Source: Atopobium sp. ICM42b
GTDB lineage: Bacteria > Actinomycetota > Coriobacteriia > Coriobacteriales > Atopobiaceae
Assembly: GCA_000564995.1 (NCBI GenBank)
Contig: JDFH01000012.1
Span: 1 to 64,000 of the forward strand
Reading direction: 5' to 3'
Length of the DNA: 64,000 nucleotides
The stretch's first letter is position 1. Each line of letters begins with the position of its first letter. The translations under genes were made by a program, and so were the position numbers. Shown here one piece after another: positions 61,371-64,000 of the stretch. The notes beneath the pieces are model-generated. The model saw only the letters and a program-made list of their open reading frames with translations. It did not search any database and was not told where the DNA came from.

Positions 61371-63194
61371 TTAAGCAGACGCGCACGAAACAATCCAAGA
61401 CACCAAGTTGGCAGTTGCATTGCCTGTTCTCTCGGCAAGAACGTGGCCCTTATCCCAAACAAGCGTGTAATCAACACTGCTCACGCCCGAGAAATGCTTT
61501 AGAGACAGGCCCAAATTGAACGAGGTGCAAATTGAAGTATCAGTATTCTGAGCGCCCTCATTAATACGCCAATAAGGAGCAACCGATGCTGTCTGATAGC
61601 CTTTGTAAGATGCGCTGGTAAAGTACAGTGGATTGAACATATCAACACGAGTTGGAATGTCATTCTCCAGCGTATCAGCCTTATTCAGATCAGAGGTCCA
61701 ATCATTAGCGTAGCTGGACTTCCAATCGGCAAGCTTCATGTACGTATCAAGGTTCTTTTTAATGAGGTCAGCAGTCTGCTCATCAAAATGCAGTGTACTT
61801 TGCTCTCCAACACCAAAAAGCTGATTAGCGCGGGTGCTTCTATCAGGAGCATCAAAAGCTCCAACTGGAAGCGACGCGCCTCTTAAGGCTCGCGAGAAAC
61901 CCCTCAAGTTCTCAAGCTCAACGCTCTGACGACGAAGGTTATATACAACCCAAATAGATTCTGAGTTCAGAGAGCCAAAATAGTGCTCAGCAGTATCGTA
62001 GATAGTAGATTGAACCTGCTGAGTAGCAGGAGCTGCATTATCTGTACCACGAACCGTCGCGAGATTTGGATCACCTGGGAACGTAGGCTCTTCCAGTCGC
62101 TGAGGCGTAGAGGTATATGGGAACGCGTTGTCTCTGACAAAGTTATTTGCAGAGGTCTTGAGCTCGTTGATAAGAAGGTCTGCATATGATCCAGCGGTAT
62201 AGACGCCAGAGTTAGTTTCATCAAGACTGACCTTACAATCATTGCTGTCGAGAAGATCCATGTTGTTGACAAATGAAGCATATGCACCAGCAAGATCTTG
62301 CGAGAGAGGTTGGGTCCATACACCCTCAGCACGGGAGTCTGTTGCATCTGCATACTGACCAGCTGACCACTCATACGCTGCGTCTGCAAGATCATATGAG
62401 GTTGCCGGACACCATGAAGCGCTGCCATAAATAGAGTCTGAAAGCTGCTCGCCCTTCTCGCTATGTGTAGCAGCGCCAACAGCCTTAAGATATGGCGTAT
62501 AGAGCGGAGAGTCTCCCGAGGTTCCAAGCACTGCGCTGAGGCCGCCGCCAGCTGCAAAGCCAAACACAAAAATCTTTGATGTATTGCATGGGAGCAGCTC
62601 GTTGTTGTAGCGCAAATACCTGATAGCTGCCTTGAAGTCTACTGCTGGCCAAGGAGATCCACCCGCGTAAAGCTCGTCCGAGCCTGTAGTTGAATCGTAG
62701 CCGGCGCTTCTACCGCGGAAACCTGCGTATACGTACACAAAGCCAGCCTCAAGGTACGGTGCAAGGCCTTCGTATGAGTAACTTGTAGGGGCGCTCTGAG
62801 GGAACAGCGTTGCCGTGTTAATAGGCATGACAATTGGCGCGGTACGTGCGGTGAAGCTGCCCACAACGGCCTTCTCGCTTACTTCGCACTCGTAGGTAGA
62901 ACCCTTCTTAGTTCCCGAGAAATACTTTCCAGGTACAAAGACCGAGAGGGTATTCACCGACTTGCTTGCAGGCTTAGTGCAGTACTGAATACCCAGCTGA
63001 TAGTAGCAGTCGTTATCCTCGTCATAACTCCACTGGGTCATGTCCAGCTTAAGTGACTTGAACTCTTCAAGGTCCACGTTAGATGCAGGCTGATTCGTAT
63101 CCTCAGACGTCCTTGCCTGTGGAGTACATGCAGCCAAGGTGCCTGCAGCTCCCAAAGCAGAAAGGGACAAGAATTCTTTTCTCGTAAAGGCCAT
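61371..63194 (-). CDS. Subtype-B-tannase-like lipoprotein without nucleophile serine
   Basis: A 607-aa exported protein: signal with RKEFLSLSALGAAGTLAAC, the lipobox cysteine at 23. An alpha/beta-hydrolase fold of the bacterial tannase type follows (VYAGFRGRSAGYD, PWPAVDFKAAIRYLRYN). The nucleophile elbow, usually G-x-S-x-G-G in tannases, reads GFAAGGG here: residue 214 is Ala (codon at 62553-62555). The histidine region DKGHVLAE is kept. Esterase activity is therefore doubtful; substrate binding or another role is possible. GAGGGG precedes the ATG. Near the middle a one-mismatch repeated motif (61891-61902) is read as GFSR. Confidence 0.82.
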   Translation of the reverse strand: MAFTRKEFLSLSALGAAGTLAACTPQARTSEDTNQPASNVDLEEFKSLKLDMTQWSYDEDNDCYYQLGIQYCTKPASKSVNTLSVFVPGKYFSGTKKGSTYECEVSEKAVVGSFTARTAPIVMPINTATLFPQSAPTSYSYEGLAPYLEAGFVYVYAGFRGRSAGYDSTTGSDELYAGGSPWPAVDFKAAIRYLRYNNELLPCNTSKIFVFGFAAGGGLSAVLGTSGDSPLYTPYLKAVGAATHSEKGEQLSDSIYGSASWCPATSYDLADAAYEWSAGQYADATDSRAEGVWTQPLSQDLAGAYASFVNNMDLLDSNDCKVSLDETNSGVYTAGSYADLLINELKTSANNFVRDNAFPYTSTPQRLEEPTFPGDPNLATVRGTDNAAPATQQVQSTIYDTAEHYFGSLNSESIWVVYNLRRQSVELENLRGFSRALRGASLPVGAFDAPDRSTRANQLFGVGEQSTLHFDEQTADLIKKNLDTYMKLADWKSSYANDWTSDLNKADTLENDIPTRVDMFNPLYFTSASYKGYQTASVAPYWRINEGAQNTDTSICTSFNLGLSLKHFSGVSSVDYTLVWDKGHVLAERTGNATANLVSWIVSCASA

Positions 63195-63323
63195 AATTTC
63201 CCCTCGAATAGTTTATTCAGTGGAGGCAGCAACGACCGCTGACCTAGTTCAAGCTAGACAATCTATTGTACCAATTTGCAAACGTGTATGCTTAAGAGCA
63301 AGCGTTTAGAGAAACGAGTTAGC

Positions 63324-63593
63324 ATGCCAAAAGTTGTCAACTTCTTTGACCTCATTCATCTCAATGAAAGGCTCGAACAACAGGGACTTTTAAGCAAAAT
63401 CCACCTGCGTGACACATGTGGTAAGCAAACTCTCTGGATAGAGCTCCCCTCTGACGAGAAAACCGATGAGCGCGAGAAAATCGACGGTCAAGAGCTTGAG
63501 AAAACAAAGGAGCAAATTGAGGCGTTTTTTGCAATAAAAGGCATGACCGTTGAATTTGACCTCACTGGCGGAAAAAATTTCTGGATTGTATAA
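63324..63593 (+). CDS. RDAC-like small protein
   Basis: An 89-aa protein with NFFDLIHLNERLEQQGLLSKIHLRDTCGKQTLWIEL and the end VEFDLTGGKNFWIV. It resembles small RDAC-type proteins of Coriobacteriia, named for a conserved Arg-Asp-Ala-Cys; here that string is RDTC. Function is unknown; the conserved Cys could coordinate a metal. I chose the ATG giving MPKVVNFF because relatives begin this way, though the ribosome site is weak. Upstream ATG (63288) and TTG (63276) starts are in frame. Confidence 0.65.
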   Translation: MPKVVNFFDLIHLNERLEQQGLLSKIHLRDTCGKQTLWIELPSDEKTDEREKIDGQELEKTKEQIEAFFAIKGMTVEFDLTGGKNFWIV

Positions 63594-63602
63594 ATTGCCC
63601 GC

Positions 63603-63630
63603 TTGACGAAGCGCTTGAGTCTGTTATAGT
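63603..63630 (+). promoter_or_regulatory. tRNA-Phe promoter
   Basis: TTGACG (-35) and TATAGT (-10) are 16 bp apart, 25 bp before the mature tRNA 5' end. Confidence 0.85.
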
Positions 63631-63654
63631 AAATAAGCTTTTCGAAGCACCAAT

Positions 63655-63730
63655 GGCTGGGTAGCTCAGTTGGTAGAGCAGGGGACTGAAAATCCCCGTG
63701 TCAGGGGTTCGATTCCCTTCCCCGCCACCA
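63655..63730 (+). tRNA. tRNA-Phe (anticodon GAA)
   Basis: A 76-nt gene with encoded CCA. The anticodon stem GGGGA/TCCCC encloses CTGAAAA, giving GAA for phenylalanine. D arm TAGCTCAGTTGGTAGAGCA and T loop TTCGATT are canonical. The acceptor stem GGCTGGG/CCCCGCC has one U-C mismatch at the fourth pair, unusual for a tRNA-Phe. Confidence 0.95.
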
Positions 63731-63740
63731 CGACTTGAAT

Positions 63741-63765
63741 CGGCTCAGAGAGAAATCTCTGAGCC
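63741..63765 (+). terminator. tRNA-Phe terminator
   Basis: CGGCTCAGAGA and TCTCTGAGCCG form a perfect stem with a GAA-type loop, followed by TTTTCTTTT, 11 bp after the tRNA CCA end. Confidence 0.95.
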
Positions 63766-63809
63766 GTTTTCTTTTATCTTTTGATGTTGACGCGGCAAGT
63801 AATAAACAG

Positions 63810-63845
63810 TAAAGGACGAGCCTCTTTTAAGAAGCACGTCCTTTA
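63810..63845 (-). terminator. Terminator of the XRE-type gene at the window edge
   Basis: TAAAGGACG and CGTCCTTTA pair, with inner GC-TCTT/AAGA-GC. On the minus strand it is 50 bp past the stop of the partial regulator gene and followed by a T-rich stretch. Confidence 0.75.
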
Positions 63846-63894
63846 ACAAGCACATCTTTCATAGGGATCTTGCATTAAAAAATTGGACTAAAAA

Positions 63895-64000
63895 CTATCG
63901 ATACGTACGCAACGCTTCGATAAGTTCGGAAGCTTCTATACCTAAGGCTTCGGCAAAAGAAAAAACTTCTCCGAGCTTAACGCCACGCTCGCCTGATTCA
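63895..64000 (-). CDS. XRE-type helix-turn-helix regulator, C-terminal end only
   Basis: The gene continues past the window edge. The readable last 35 residues end VFSFAEALGIEASELIEALRTYR and stop TAG. The pattern FAEALGIEASELIE is the last helix of an HTH_3 (Cro/CI) domain, so the protein is probably a small DNA-binding regulator. Nothing can be said of its targets. Confidence 0.7.
   Translation of the reverse strand, partial: ESGERGVKLGEVFSFAEALGIEASELIEALRTYR

Noticed and set aside
1..64000. CRISPR arrays, insertion sequences, prophage
   Set aside because: No regularly spaced repeats, transposase or phage genes are seen; the dispersed 13-mer has no regular spacing.

Overview
The window looks like a chromosomal segment of a mid-G+C (mid-40s percent by eye) Gram-positive actinobacterium, most likely class Coriobacteriia, family Atopobiaceae (Atopobium/Lancefieldella-like). 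I infer this from the gene families and their combinations: long-form HPF, CarD, an RDAC-type small protein, a subtype-B-tannase-like lipoprotein, ECF transport with DUF4430 surface proteins, a LicABCD phosphocholine set, many GTG/TTG starts and good Shine-Dalgarno sites. I could not compare it with any database. It is ordinary, dense chromosome; I see no prophage, insertion sequence, CRISPR array or rRNA operon.

Layout. 0.3-3.6 kb: a minus-strand ferrous iron operon (two FeoA proteins and a FeoB with a large extra loop). 3.8-8.7 kb: PEP carboxylase, a polysaccharide flippase and a glutaredoxin. 8.8-18.4 kb: tRNA-Thr(CGT), then a minus-strand housekeeping run: a DUF523-purine nucleoside phosphorylase fusion, a SurA-like anchored protein, a HEAT-repeat protein, an NYN-LOTUS protein, a dehydrogenase with a His/Cys-rich tail, DegV, HPF, an amino-acid binding lipoprotein, a probable structured RNA (raiA-type by context) and ComF. 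17.7-26.7 kb: a complete ECF transporter (S, fused A-A', T) in one block with two DUF4430 surface proteins and Lgt; corrinoid uptake is the likeliest role. 26.7-30.4 kb: Dcd, a NifU-like protein and a U32 protein.

30.5-47.7 kb is a cell-surface polymer region. It holds dTDP-rhamnose synthesis (RmlC apart; RmlA, RmlD, RmlB in one operon), two glycosyltransferases with DUF2304, a second flippase, a sulfatase-fold membrane transferase, two LicD proteins, LicB, and a fused HTH-LicC-LicA protein. Together they suggest a rhamnose-containing, phosphocholine-decorated surface glycan. TyrS heads the rml operon. 47.9-63.6 kb: a class A PBP with a repeat tail, ArgR, a C39-like protein lacking its cysteine, phosphohexomutase, an RlmKL-like methyltransferase, Kup, HAD, ACT, CarD, cyclophilin, a tannase-like lipoprotein lacking its serine, an RDAC-like protein, tRNA-Phe(GAA) and the end of an XRE regulator.

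The most striking signal is not a gene. The 13-mer GGGTTTCTCGCCA occurs seven times exactly, in genes and between them, where chance predicts far less than one. About ten further sites differ at one or two positions of its 12-base core. Inverted pairs of it form transcription terminators, as uptake signal sequences do in Pasteurellaceae and Neisseriaceae. I propose it as a candidate DNA uptake signal (or a Chi/KOPS-like polar motif) in this lineage.
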